Assembly (NCBI RefSeq): GCF_030272615.1 | Contig: NC_081414.1 | Location: forward strand, 52,012,636-52,076,635 | Source of the DNA: Cryptomeria japonica | Taxonomy: Eukaryota; Streptophyta; Pinopsida; Cupressales; Cupressaceae | Direction of reading: 5' to 3' | DNA length: 64,000 nucleotides | Notes under the pieces: generated by a model | The model's database searches: none | Told to the model about the DNA's origin: nothing | What the model saw: the letters and a program-made list of their open reading frames with translations, nothing else | Translations under genes and position numbers: made by a program | Shown: positions 35,631 through 47,271 of the stretch, piece by piece | Layout: each line of letters begins with the position of its first letter | How positions within the stretch are numbered: position 1 is the stretch's first letter

Positions 35631-35749
35631 CCTATTTTGGGCCCGGTCTCTTTTGTGGGCATCGGGTCTTTAAGTTTGCAAATTGGATAATAATGTTTCC
35701 TGGTCGGCCTAAGGTCGGGAAAATCAGTCTATCAGCCCTAATTGACAAG

Positions 35750-35757
35750 TATATAAA
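35750..35757 (+). promoter_or_regulatory. TATA box of the G1 LTR
   Basis: TATATAAA in the context GACAAGTATATAAACTA, conserved in the 3' LTR at 42360-42367. Transcription would start about 30 bp downstream, near 35790. Confidence 0.65.
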
Positions 35758-36632
35758 CTACATTTCCTCTCCCATTTGAGGAGGTCAGAAAAAGGAAATA
35801 AGCAAGAGCAAGAGGCGAAAGCGATATTCAAACATTCAAACATTCAAGCATTCAAGCATTCCTTCAAGCAATTGAGCATTCTAAGTCTCCATTCAAGACT
35901 AAGTGTTGCATTCAAGACAAGGATTCAACCATTGAAGAGGAGATCACATACAACATACTACATACATTACACCTTCGCATGTAAGAATACAAACATTCTT
36001 ACAACAAGGTATCAGTACTTGTTTACATTACAAACATTTACATTTACAGCATTCTCCTTTCTTGGTTAATTCCAAAACCGGGGTTTGACCTAAAGGCAAA
36101 CCCCTCATCCCTAACCCCCCAATCATCCTCTCTTTTCTGTGTGTAGGTTGCAGGTACGCGACTGTAATTGGAGATCTGAAATCCTTGTGCAGAGACGAAC
36201 AGATCCCCCTTCGTTTCGCGGATTTTTCGGAGGACTGTGTGCACGCCGGGCGCCATCGTCCCATCAACTTTCGCTCAAATTTGTAGAACAACACCGTCTC
36301 AACATTTTACTGCTAATTCCAGGTCCGCAGCTTCATCCCATATCCCTATCTCTATTTATAAGCGAATCTTTCCTACTTTACATGTATTCTTAGTTCAATC
36401 ATTCTTTCCACATTTCTTTACAAAAGAGGGTATCCTTGATGTCTTAACCCTTGAAACTCATTTAGAATCCAATCTTGCATTGCGTGGGATTGGATCTTGT
36501 GGGTTTCAACCCCTCTTTTGAATGTAAAGTCTCCCCTAAGTGAAAACCATCAACCCTAGTGACTCTCCCTTCTCTCTCCTCGGAGTTGGGGAGGGGAGAA
36601 CAACTAGGGTTCGATTTTTCCGCTTTACATTT

Positions 36633-36651
36633 TGGTGAACCCGACGTGAAC
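36633..36651 (+). promoter_or_regulatory. primer-binding site of G1
   Basis: TGGTGAACCCGACGTGAAC, three bases after the LTR. The matching tRNA was not identified. Confidence 0.8.
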
Positions 36652-37904
36652 ATCTTCATTCTGATTATTCATGGTTAGATCTGAAAAATGTGTTTCCTTA
36701 ATTACATTTCCATGTTTGATCTTTTGCAAATTTTAGAGGTTAATTGCATAAAAACCCTAAAATTTTCTTTTTAGTAATTGAGCTTGTGAAATGTTTAGTT
36801 GTTAATGCTTGTTTCAGATCTACCCTTCTATTGCAAATTGTCAATTCGTATTTGTGCTTTAATTCTGAAAATTAAGTGGTTAAGTGTCAAAACCCTAATT
36901 TTTAAGACCTTCTTGATTCAACCTTCGACTGATAATTTCACTAATCAAAACACCTCCAAATCGGCTGTAACTTTGGATTTCGCAATAAAATCACAATATC
37001 TTTCATCCCTGAAAATTTGGAAAAAAGTTGCGAGGACCATGTGCACCCCGAGCGCCATCGTCCCCGACATTTTTCCTGAAATTTCGGGAGCTAGATCTTA
37101 CTGTATTTTTCTGCTAAAATCCAGAATTTTGGCTAATTTTATCAAATTTAACACTTTCAAAATTAAAGTCAAAGTTGGTCTAGTGATTGCTTGGATAAAG
37201 GCTTATAATCATTCAAAAATTGTTGAAATTGAAATTTTTATCAAAATTGTGTTTCTTACAGTCCTAAATCTGAGAAGTGTGTTAGCATTCATTCAAAATT
37301 TCAGTGCTTTATTCAAATTTTTACAATTTGTGACTTTTGAAATTAAGTGTCTAATTGCGATAACCTTGATTTCCACTTTCAAATTTGAATTTTGCATGAA
37401 ATTGAGTCAACTTTTAAATTTCAAAACTTGCATTGCTTTTAGTATTCCCTCTAAAATCATAAAATTCAAAATTTCAGTTTCCCCCTGTTTTTTCAAAATT
37501 CAAATTTTGCATTTTTCAACAATCTTGGTAGGGTTCAATTTTGAGATTGCAACTTTAATTTGGCCTATCTACAGATCGTAAAATCACTCAATTTTTTCAG
37601 ATTAGCTTTAAAATCATCATAACTTTCATCCCTGAAAATTTCAAAAAAAGTTGCGAGGACCGTGTGCACTCCGTTCGCCACGGTCCCGGACATTTTTTCC
37701 GAAATTTTGGGAGATTGTCCTGATTGCATTTTACAGCTTAAATCTAGGAGATTGGCTGATTTTATTGAAATTTGCTACCTCTAAAATTCAAAATCTTCTC
37801 TCTCTCTTTAGTGCATGAGTTTTACAACAATAAGCCCTACTTACACTATTCCCGTTAGATGAAGCCTTAGAATTAAGTCTTTCCAAGGTTTAATTACTGA
37901 GGAG
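36652..37904 (+). other. G1 leader with two copies of a 68-bp module
   Basis: Non-coding leader before gag. Two copies (about 37022-37090 and 37646-37712) of a block reading AAAAGTTGCGAGGACC.TGTGCAC then CGCCA.GGTCCC and GACATTTTT, ending TTTCGGGA or TTTTGGGA. Related blocks occur in the G1 LTR (36228) and G0 LTRs (about 11410 and 46960). Confidence 0.7.
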
Positions 37905-40900
37905 ATGGAACCTAATTTGAATGGCCTTTTTAACGAGGACATGGGTAATTCCTCTAATCCTCTTAATGATGAAGAAGCTCTCCATGAGGTTTTTTTAGAA
38001 CAACTTTCAAAATTGGATAACCAATTTGATGATTTTCGACAATGGATGTCTCAAGAATACCCCGATAGCGAAGCTCTTTCATTAATTGAGGGTCTAAAAT
38101 GTATGGTTCAAAGTGATAAGAATGGAATTGATATTTTGTGTGGTATTGCACACATTGTGGATTCGAATGTGATGCCTATGAAGAGTTGTGCCAAAACTTT
38201 AGGTTATACACAACCTCCTACTCAAGTCAATCATTCTATTCCTTTGACGACTCCTATTGCTAGTACTCCTACTTTTACATCAAACATAATGACTACTTCA
38301 ACACAAGACATTCCTCCTATGATCACCAGTCATGGGGGCAATCCCTCTTCTTCAATCAACCCTCTTCCTTCATTCAATCCAACTTCTTCATTCATTCCTT
38401 CAATAAGTGTTCCTATTATATCTCCACAAATGAACATGACGCAAGGGGGCAATTCATTTAACCATTCTATTCCTCCTTGTAGCGTTCCTCCTTTCCAATC
38501 AATGACTAACTATCATAGTGTCCCACCACCTTACTCTCTACCTTCTTTCAATAACATAACACCTCCATCACAATCTAACACGTCTAATATGAACTCTTCG
38601 GCTGAAGCGACCATTAACAATCTTGCACAAACTGTCTCTTCTTTACAACAACAAATTGCCTCTATGAATCAATCTAAGTTTAGTGTGCCCACATTTGATG
38701 TTGCGAGCCCACTTTCTCTTGACATTGTTTGAGCTATCCCCCCTAAACATGTTGAAATTCCACATTAGGAGCTTTATAATGGTAAGGGTGATCCTCTAAC
38801 ACATGTTAAGACCTTTCAAACAATATGTACCGATTTTGCTTATGACCAAAGGTTGCTTGCAAAACTATTTACTAGAACATTAAGAGATAAAGCCCTACAA
38901 TGGTATTGCTCATTGCCTTCTTATTCTATTACTTCTTTCGAACAACTTGCAAAAGCTTTTATTCAACAATTTCAAAACAATATAAGTCCTAAAGTTACTT
39001 TGATTGATTTAATGCATTGTAAACAAGGTGTTAAAGAAAAAGTGACTGATTTCATTGGTAGATATAAGCATTTGTATACTCAAATTTTCTTTCCAGTGCC
39101 TGACAATGATATTCAAAGAATCTTTATTTCTAATTTACAAAAAGATATTAGAGAAAAACTCCTGTTTTCTGAGTTTACTTCTTTCCAACAGTTGTGCGCA
39201 ACTCTTCACAATTATCAACTAGCTGTGAGTCAAATGGAACAAGCAAATCCTATGGCTCCGAGTGATAAGGGTGATAGTAGTCAACAACCATTTGGGAAGT
39301 TTAAACCGAACAGAGGGTCCATTAAATTCAATGAAAACATCATCAACAGCAATGTGAATGTAGCATCAGGTGTGCCTCCTATTTCTAAGTTTTTCAAGAA
39401 AGAAAGAAAGTTTACTCCTTTGAACGAATCATTGCATAGTATTATGAATAAGTTATTGGAACAAAATGTGCTCACCCTTCCTCCTATAAGGCAAATAGAT
39501 CCTGCAAAGATTAATTCACCCTATTTTGATAACAAATCTTTTTGTCAATTTCATCATCATCCTGGGCATGATACTGAAAAATGTTTTGCTTTAAAGGGTA
39601 AAATTCAAGATTTGATTGATAATAATACTATCTCTATTTCTGGAGTGAATGATAAAGGCAACACATCTATAGCTCCTCCTAAGCAAAATCTTCAGATCTT
39701 TACTGATCCATTACCTTCTCATACCTCTAATGCGATTGATACTACTGATTCCTCTGTCTCACCTGATGATCTTGTGTCTATGACTCCTAATGTGATTAAC
39801 TTTGTGGAGCAGCAGAAAATCCCTAAAGAACCTTCCATCACATTTGATTCCAGTGAAACCATCAGGGCACCTGAAGGTCCTTTATATATAGTTGCAAAAG
39901 TCAAGAATACACCTTGCTATGGAGTGCTTATTGATGCTTCTTGTATGGTTAATATCATTACTGAAGAATTCCTTTTTACTTTGCAATTGAATCAAGTGAT
40001 CTATGATGAAACAAATGTGGTTGTGAAACTATTTGATGCATTTTCTTCTCCTGCAATTGGTTCTATTACATTACCTATTGAGGTCCATAACAAATCTCTT
40101 GATGTGAGTTTTGCTATTATTCCATCGTCCGAACAATTTCGTGTGAAGCTAGGCTATCCTTGGCTATCTTCCATGAAAGCTATTGCTTCTCCTATTCACA
40201 AGTGTTTGAAATTTCCCCATAATGGTGAAATTGTTACTATCAATCATAGCCTCTTTAAACCAGCTGAAAGAACTTCTCGTGTTCCTATTGATTACTTTTG
40301 GCCTAAACAATTCCAATCTCTTCCTCCGTGAAGTGATCATCTTTTCAAATCTTATCAAAAGTGGAAAAAAGATATGATCCTATCTCTAAGTGAACCTAGA
40401 ACACCCAAACTTGACATTCCTATCGTTCTTGAGAAGGAAGTTCGTCCTTTGAAAGATAAAACTAATGTCTTTCCTCAAGAAGATTCCCAACCCATCCCTA
40501 TGGATGTGACTATGCCTATATCTAATAAACTTCCCTAAGGTAGACCTATACCTCCTCGTCATGATGGACTTGGTCTCCTTCCTAAACCGAATACTCCTCC
40601 TTTATATGGAGCAGTTCCTCCTCCTTCCTCTTATGGAGAGAAGAGACCTTCCTCTTCTCCTATTGTTCAACCTAAGAGACCACAACCTAAACACCCAAGT
40701 GATAAGGATGAGAACATTCCTCCTCCTCAATCTTCTCAACTTCCTACTAAGACTAGACGAAATCGTTCTGCACGTGAATGTCGATGAAAGCATCATCTTA
40801 GAGCTCAGGCAGCTGCTTCTCAAACTTTGCAATCCCCAAAAACACCTTTAGCCAGTATTATTCCATTTTCTCCTCAACCGAAGATTGAGCCAAAATCTCC

Positions 40901-41252
40901 TAAACATAAGATGCATGATGGTCTTGATCCTGTGCGAGTTAAAGATCCTATTTTTATAAATCTTGATGATGATATAGATGAAAATGTTATTCATGATGAA
41001 AATGTTACTTCTGTTCATTTTGATAGTGAATATGAATATGTTGATGTTGATAACCATTTATCTAACAAATTTTCTAAAGCACTTATCCTAGCTCCTAGAC
41101 AAGAACAATGTGGCTCGGAACATGAACATAGCCCTTGTTTGGATCTTTTGATAGCTCCATCTGCTGTGTTGGATGTTCCTCCTCTAGCGTGTTTCCTACC
41201 TTCCCGAAATATTGATCAGCAAGATCGGGGGGTAGATGACGTGCTAGACTAG
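37905..41252 (+). pseudogene. G1 gag-protease polyprotein with basic/acidic tail
   Basis: One frame of 1116 codons from ATG 37905 to TAG 41250-41252, broken only by stops at 38730, 38766, 40329, about 40536 and about 40785. Residues 1-270 are Ser/Pro/Thr/Asn-rich. The capsid domain (Retrotrans_gag) covers about 300-450, with LRDKALQWYCSLP and F.QLAKAFIQQF. A Cys/His motif (CQFHHHPGHDTEKC) is near 39544-39585. The aspartic protease (about 39870-40250) has IDAS at 39931 instead of the usual D-T/S/N-G-S, so it is probably dead, and keeps the GYPW.SSM.A..S..HK block of plant TAT-like proteases. The tail has PP-rich and KTRRNRSARECR segments and an acidic end. Where RT should follow there is none. 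The frame is open enough to suggest this gag-protease layout was propagated as such. Confidence 0.85.
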
Positions 41253-41991
41253 TAACATTAGCATAGCAGATTCTCTCCTCCTCTCTTGACCTCTTTTGTT
41301 ACCTCTTCTATGTGTTATTCTCATTCTTCTATTTGTTGTCCTTAGTGTTGTCTACTTGAGAACGATGCAAAACATTGAGATCTCTTTTGGTCTCTCTCAT
41401 GTTGACTCAAAAGACACATGTGTTCCCTTCTTCTAGGTGACCTTCCTTGATTGGGGAATGAAGAACAATTATGCATACATACATATGATATACATGAATT
41501 ATCATACAGCATCTTGACCCTGAGGAAAGCGAAGTCACCTTGTGCTTTGTGTTTTGTGTCTATTATCCTTGGGCTTATCTCACACTTGGGGGCTAAATCC
41601 TTGTGATAACGTGCTCCTCTCCTTTCTCATTTCTTATATGTATCACTACCTTAAAGCAATCACCCCCGGTGAGGCATGTGCGATCGCTTTAACGTAGGGG
41701 GGCATACATCCCGTTCATATCTTTTCAAGATACTTGAAAATTTCTTGACAAATTTAGCTTTGCCTTGAAAATTTTTGATATCTTTCTTGCATGACTCATA
41801 GTGAGGGAACCTTACTACTGACATTTATGGTTCTCCCTCGTGATCTTCTCTTTTACCTTGTCAATCGAAGTTGTAAGATCCTTAGTCCACTGGGGGCTTG
41901 GTGTATCTTGCCTCCTTGACGTGGTGAAAGTTTTTCAATGTTGTTTCCTTTTAATTTACCAGAAGTATGAGCGTACGCTTATACTCCCGCT
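41253..41991 (+). other. G1 3' untranslated region with PPT-like motifs
   Basis: No coding sequence. Contains ACTTGGGGGCTAAATCC near 41584, TAGGGGGGCATA near 41696 and ACTGGGGGCTTGG near 41890, all like the true polypurine tract at 41992. G0 has a matching AGGGGGGGCATA near 46368. Confidence 0.6.
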
Positions 41992-42006
41992 AAAGTGGGG
42001 GCTAAA
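41992..42006 (+). promoter_or_regulatory. polypurine tract of G1
   Basis: AAAGTGGGGGCTAAA immediately before the 3' LTR; identical to the G0 tract at 46594-46608. Confidence 0.9.
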
Positions 42007-43246
42007 TGTAGCATCCTAAAATTGTGACACTTGCAATTTCGACTGCATTTGGGTCTTCACGATGGTGATGCAACACGGAACCTGAATGGAGACCCCAAAA
42101 CTTGTTCACGACACCAAAAACTGCATTTTTCAGCACCCTGGCCTGATCCTCCTTGCACCTTGCTGCCCATGGAGGTGGGACCATGGCACCCAGCGCCCTA
42201 GTCCTTCAGGACTAGGGCGCCCAGCGACCTGGTCCCTGGCCCTATTTTGGGCCCAGTCTCTTTTGTGGGCATCGGGTCTTTAAGTTTGCAAATTGGATAA
42301 TAATGTTTCCTGGTCGGCCTAAGGTCGGGAAAATCAGTCTATCAGCCCTAATTGACAAGTATATAAACTAAATTTCCTCTCCCATTTGAGGAGGTCAGAA
42401 AAAGGAAATAAGCAAGAGCAAGAGGCGAAAGCGATATTCAAACATTCAAACATTCAAGCATTCAAGCATTCCTTCAAGCAATTGAGCATTCTAAGTCTCC
42501 ATTCAAGACTAAGTGTTGCATTCAAGACAAGGATTCAACCATTGAAGAGGAGATCGCATACAACATACAACATAATACATACATTACACCTTCGCATGTA
42601 AGAATACAAACATTCTTACAACAAGGTATCAGTACTTGTTTACATTACAAACATTTACATTTACAACATTCTCATTTCTTGGTTAATTCCAAAACCGGGG
42701 TTTGACCTAAAGGCAAACCCCTCATCCCTAACCCCCCAATCATCCTCTCTTTTCTATGTGTAGGTTGCAGGTACGCGGCTATAATTGGAGATCTGGAATC
42801 CTTGTGTAGAGACGAACAGATCCCCCTTCGTTTTGCGGATTTTTCGGAGGACCGTGTGCACGCCGGGCGCCATCGTCCCATCAACTTTCGCTCAAATTTG
42901 TAGAACAACACCGTCTCAACATTTTACTGCTAATTCCAGGTCCGCAGCTTCATCCCATATCCCTATCTTTGTTTATAAGAGAATCTTTCCTACTTTACAT
43001 GCATTCCTAGTTCAATCATTCTTTCCACATTTCTTTACAGAAGAGGGTATCCTTGATGTCTTAACCCTTGAAACTCATTTAGAATCCAATCTTGCATTGC
43101 GTGGGATTGGATCTTGTGGGTTTCAACCCCTCTTTTGAATGTAAAGTCTCCCCTAAGTGAAAACCATCAACCCTAGTGACTCTCCCTTCTCTCTCCTCGG
43201 AGTTGGGGAGGGGAGAACAACTAGGGTTCGATTTTTCTGCTTTACA
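42007..43246 (+). repeat. 3' LTR of Gypsy G1
   Basis: 1240 bp, starts TGTAGCATCC and ends GCTTTACA. It pairs with 35366-36629. It lacks one 31-bp GC-rich unit and has a few extra bases near 42563. Confidence 0.95.
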
Positions 43247-43645
43247 TTACCTATTTTGGTTTTCCATTTATAAATATGTGTCAAGTGGTGAATGCTTTTG
43301 TGGTTATGATCTTATTTGTTGATTTGATTAACTACTTAACTATTCTGATATGGCATGATACTGGAAGCATTGAGAGATGAATATGTTGACATATGATTAA
43401 GCATTTTTTATGTTTACAAGATTGAAGTTGTTTACTGTTAAGTTGGTATAATAGTCAAACTGGCTAATTTTGGTTAATGTTGGTTGATGTTGAGTAATAT
43501 TTGAGATAGTATCTTGACAGAGTTATTTGTTGATAAGTTTATTTTGAGTTTGGGAGTTTGTATCAGTTTTTCAGTTTACTGATTCACCCCCCCCCGCTCT
43601 TAGTAATCTACTGGATACTTATTCTTTCATCATACCATCACATGT

Positions 43646-45436
43646 GAATGAAAAGCCCATCTTCACATTTCAAGGTGCTTGTCCTTCTCAAATTTCTCAA
43701 CCTATCTTAGTGGTTCAAGGTGGTTATGCTAATGATTCTTTTTGCACTCCTAAGAAACCTATTATTACTATGCAAGGAGGTTATCCTACTAAAAGCCCTT
43801 ATGATTATGCTAAAAAAATCACTAGAGAGAGTTATAATAGGGTTTCTCATACTTCAACACAAGAAAAAATAGGCAACCTAATCCTCTTCCAATTATCCCA
43901 ACTTTACTTCCTCCCTCTCAACCTACTCTTCCACAAGTACCTCGTATATCACAAACACTTAGTAGGGAGTATGATCTCATTAAACAACCTAAATCTACTC
44001 CTACCAAGATTTCTATTTGGGATTTGGTTCAAACTTGACCTTCTTATCAAGGAATGTTACAAGATGCTTTGAAAAACTTAGATGTCCCACCTGCAGTGAC
44101 ACCTAATAACATGGCTTCTTTGGTTGATCCTACAAACAAACCCAAAGCTCAAATTGTATTCACACAAGATGAGTTACCTTCTCATGAATTCCAACATCAA
44201 TATGACCCTCTTATGATTGTGGTTATTATCAGCAATAGTGCTATAAGACAAACCCTTGTGGACAATGGATCGGCCCTTAATGTTTGCAGTGTGGACTTAT
44301 TGGATAAGATTAATGTGGATCATTCTCTCATCGAACCTACTTCTATTTCTATACGACGCTTTGACAACGCTGCTAAATAATGTTTAGGTACCATAACCTT
44401 GCCTCTTAAGGTAGGTCATGTTATTTTACCTACACCTATTCATGTCATGCCTAGTAATTTGACATATAACCTTATATTAGGGATACCTTGGATTCATAGC
44501 ATGCAAGTTGTCCCCTCAGCTTTGCATAGGAAAGTCAAGTTCATTTACAACAATAAGATATACACCTTGTTAGCTGATACCAATCTTTAAGAACCATTAA
44601 AACCTGGATCTTCTTGTTCAACTAATTCCCATTCTTCTCCCAATCCTTCTACTTCTTCAAATACATCTATTTCTTTTAATGATATGGTTCCTTCTAGTAC
44701 TCCCGATTCTTCTACTCAATCAAAATCTCCTCCCAAAAGAGTGCTCTTAGATGATGATTGGGGATCTCTAGAATTTAACCCTACTTTTGTAGGAGAGTAT
44801 AGAGTATCTTGGAAAGGATCTAAGACTGAGAAGGAGAAATCTAAGGAGGAACCTGAAGAGAAACCCACTTTGTCTGAACAACTAAGTAACCACTTTGTGG
44901 CTGCTTCTAATTCAAATAATTCTTCAAACGCTTCCTCTAATTCATATAACATTGAGAATTATGAGGCACAACCATCTCTTTCTGATTTGGCATCCCTTTA
45001 TGGTCATGGTTTTCACATTTTAGCTAAGAGTGGCTATAATGGAAATGGTTGTGGCACAAATGAACAAGGAGTTAAAGTTCCTTTAGAACATAACACACAT
45101 GAAGCTTCATTTGGACTTGGATATAATCCTTCTAAGCCCACCAAAGAATATAAAATACCATCTCTCAATGTGAATTCTATATTTAGTAGTGATGGTGACC
45201 TCACCTCAATTAAATCATCTTCTACTTCTTTCAACACTCATCCCCCTCATAAGGAAATCTTGGTGATGAACAAATCTATTTATGAATCTCCTCAAGAGAT
45301 TTCTAATACCACTTATGAGACTTTATCTTTTACTCATTCTAAAATCCCTTCTTCTAGGAATAAGGCTCTAATGAATTACCCTTATCCCTCTCCTAAGATT
45401 TCTTGTGTGCAAGAAAACTATGACTTAGTGGCCTAG
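43646..45436 (+). pseudogene. G0 protease and G-patch region
   Basis: Continues the G0 frame after C1 and S2. Gly/Gln motifs (FTFQGACPS, VVQGGY, TMQGGYP) at 43665-43790 are followed after a frameshift by EYDLIKQPKSTPTKISIWDL near 43965-44020, a segment typical of TAT/Ogre-like polyproteins. The aspartic protease spans about 44140-44590: active site VDNGSALNV near 44257, then LILGIPWIHSMQVVPSALH near 44475-44530, with one TAA at about 44378. The frame 44684-45436 contains a G-patch domain (44990-45142: LAKSGYNGNGCGTNEQGV then FGLGY), a glycine-rich RNA-binding domain found next to proteases in several retroelements. RT does not follow. The last part resembles the repetitive frame at 13082-14382. 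Confidence 0.8.
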
Positions 45437-46593
45437 TCTTCTCCTATAAACTTCTCTCTTTCTAAAGAATTTTTAACATCCATCATCTTATACATGTTTT
45501 TAATCTCACTTATAGTAGAGCATTTAACATGTCAGATTCAAATACCTCATTCAATCTATCATGTCTTTAAATAACATTACTGGCTATTATGTTGCTCATC
45601 ATTATGTGATATTGGTAGCTCACTTATTTGGGGCTCATTGTCATTCATGGTGGTACAATTTCATGTGAAATCATACTTTTGGAAGAAACATAATAGCCTA
45701 TTTCTATCTCATCTATTCTCCTTATATATATAGGGGGCAAGAATTATTTCAAACATCTCTCCTTCTTAAGATTAAAATTTCCCCTTTGTGAAGTAGTGTC
45801 TTATATAAGGATTTCTTATTGATTGTAAAGGTGTATTCATCTTTGAATTCCTTCTCTCATATTGGAACAAGCATCCCTGATGGGGATCTTAGGTACATAT
45901 CCTTAATTAGGACCTCCTCCTTGGTGTTGGAAGTCTTTGATCATTCATCAATTTCTTTTCTTTATTGAGTAGTATTTTTTATAATAAACCCTTCTATTTT
46001 GTGAATGTGCATGTCCCTGATGAGGATATCTTGCCTTCTTTAGAAGAGTGTTGCTATAAATAATCTCTTTGATGTCATTTCAATCCTCCATTCTTTTCCA
46101 ATTTCCTTTATGGCATTGCATTTTTGGATTATATCTCTTGCATTTGTTTCCATTTAAATATTTCATCGTGTTAGAGAGTTCTCAAAGACTCACACTCTTT
46201 GTTGTGTTGGAATTGAGGTTTAGTCCTCTTTCTTCCTAGATGATTCTCCATTATCTTTTGATCTTGTATCAAATCTCCTTATGAGCATTTGTCATCAATC
46301 TTCTTTCACAATTCGATGTGGTAAACATGATACCCTGTTTCAACTCACTAAATTAGCAAGCTGAAATAGGGGGGGCATATAGCTACCCTCGAATTTTCAT
46401 CACCTTCCTTAGTAATAATTTAGGTGATTTTGTAATTTTATCTAACATGTGGTTTTGTAGGGTGCGGTTCCTAACTGTGTACTGCAGATACCGTTGGGGA
46501 ATTCGCCTGACAACTTGTGGATATATCCTTTTTCATGAATGTTTACTCTTGTTTAATTTAGCTTGCATATGCATGTAGTGTCATATGATCACT
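45437..46593 (+). other. G0 3' untranslated region
   Basis: AT-rich, no supported frame. A second purine-rich motif (ATAGGGGGGGCATA near 46366) lies 230 bp before the true polypurine tract, as in G1. Confidence 0.6.
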
Positions 46594-46608
46594 AAAGTGG
46601 GGGCTAAA
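46594..46608 (+). promoter_or_regulatory. polypurine tract of G0
   Basis: AAAGTGGGGGCTAAA, abutting the 3' LTR. Confidence 0.9.
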
Positions 46609-47271
46609 TGTAGCATCGTAAATTGTACACCCTTGCTAGGGTGGTACAATTCTACGCTTAGTTTAGCACCCGCCTTAGTGTGTTTGCATATTGCATTGTA
46701 ATTTCCCTTTAAGCATTTAATTAACTAATTTAATTAAATCTAAAGTCATATTTCATCACTCCCCACATCATAAAATTGGGCCATTTACCCTAAGTGTGCC
46801 CCTTTTTATTTATTCCTCCAATGAATCATTAAATCATAAACCCTAATTATGTCCTTTTTTGACCTTTAAAGCCCGATTTTGCATATCAAAATATCTTGAA
46901 ATCAGTTGTAACTTTGGGATTCGCTCTAATATCATCATATCTAACGGTCCTGAAATTTTGGTGAAAAGTTGGTCGGACCATGTGCAAGTGCAACATGGTC
47001 CCGGACATTTTTTCCAAAATTTTAGCAACATAATCCTGTGATATTATAATGCTTAACCCCAAGAAATTGGAGGGAAATTCAAATCCTAGGTCGGCCTAAA
47101 GATGGAATTAAGATCTAGGGTTTCATACATAAGAGCTCTCTTTGTACATTTGAAGGTATCTAATCAAATCTAGGAAAAAGTTGTTGGAGTGAGCACAAGG
47201 AGCCTTCTATGTTGTGAAAGAGAAGCTTATGTGGAGTCTTCAATAATATTTAATATAATTCATCAAGAATT
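46609..47271 (+). repeat. 3' LTR of G0, first part
   Basis: Matches 11056 to about 11730 of the 5' LTR, including the inverted repeat (46621-46651) and the GGAC.(A/T)GTGCAAGTGCAAC hairpin near 46976. Cut at GAATT (47267-47271) by S3. Confidence 0.9.

Larger units (their letters stand above)
35366..36629 (+). repeat. 5' LTR of Gypsy G1
   Basis: 1264 bp, starts TGTAGCGTCC and ends GCTTTACA. Very similar to the 3' copy; the main difference is three instead of two 31-bp CCATGG/GCCCTGGTCC units at 35538-35630. Near the start, AAATTG and CAATTT form a small inverted repeat. Confidence 0.95.
35366..43246 (+). mobile_element. Ty3/Gypsy element G1 (gag-protease only)
   Basis: LTRs at 35366-36629 and 42007-43246, flanked by TTACC at 35361-35365 and 43247-43251. 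Primer site, polypurine tract and a TATA box are present. The 5.4-kb interior has a single long frame (gag, protease, tail) ending at 41252, then about 740 bp without coding sequence. RT, RNase H and integrase are absent. The same polypurine tract and a related primer site as G0 place both in one family. Confidence 0.95.
34290..43640 (+). mobile_element. S2: Copia solo LTR, interrupted by Gypsy G1
   Basis: Two pieces, 34290-35365 and 43252-43640 (about 1.46 kb together), start TGTTGGCATTTTGC and end ATACCATCA, flanked by CATGT at 34285-34289 and 43641-43645. It has no primer site, polypurine tract or Copia coding sequence, so it is a solo LTR. It shares the AATCCTCTAAC.AGGT array (35080-35310) and the CAGTTTACTGATTCACCCCC 3' end with C1, so it is a relative in the same orientation. 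Confidence 0.88.

Noticed and set aside
35376-35790. Long plus-strand frame through the G1 LTR (35390-35779)
   Set aside because: It crosses the GC-rich tandem repeats and the TATA box; the frame is not conserved in the 3' LTR. Open frame here reflects GC content.
36799-37581. 260-codon plus-strand frame in the G1 leader
   Set aside because: Composition is Phe/Lys/Ile-rich as expected from AAATTT-rich DNA, it has no motif and it lies between primer site and gag. I treat it as leader, not gene.
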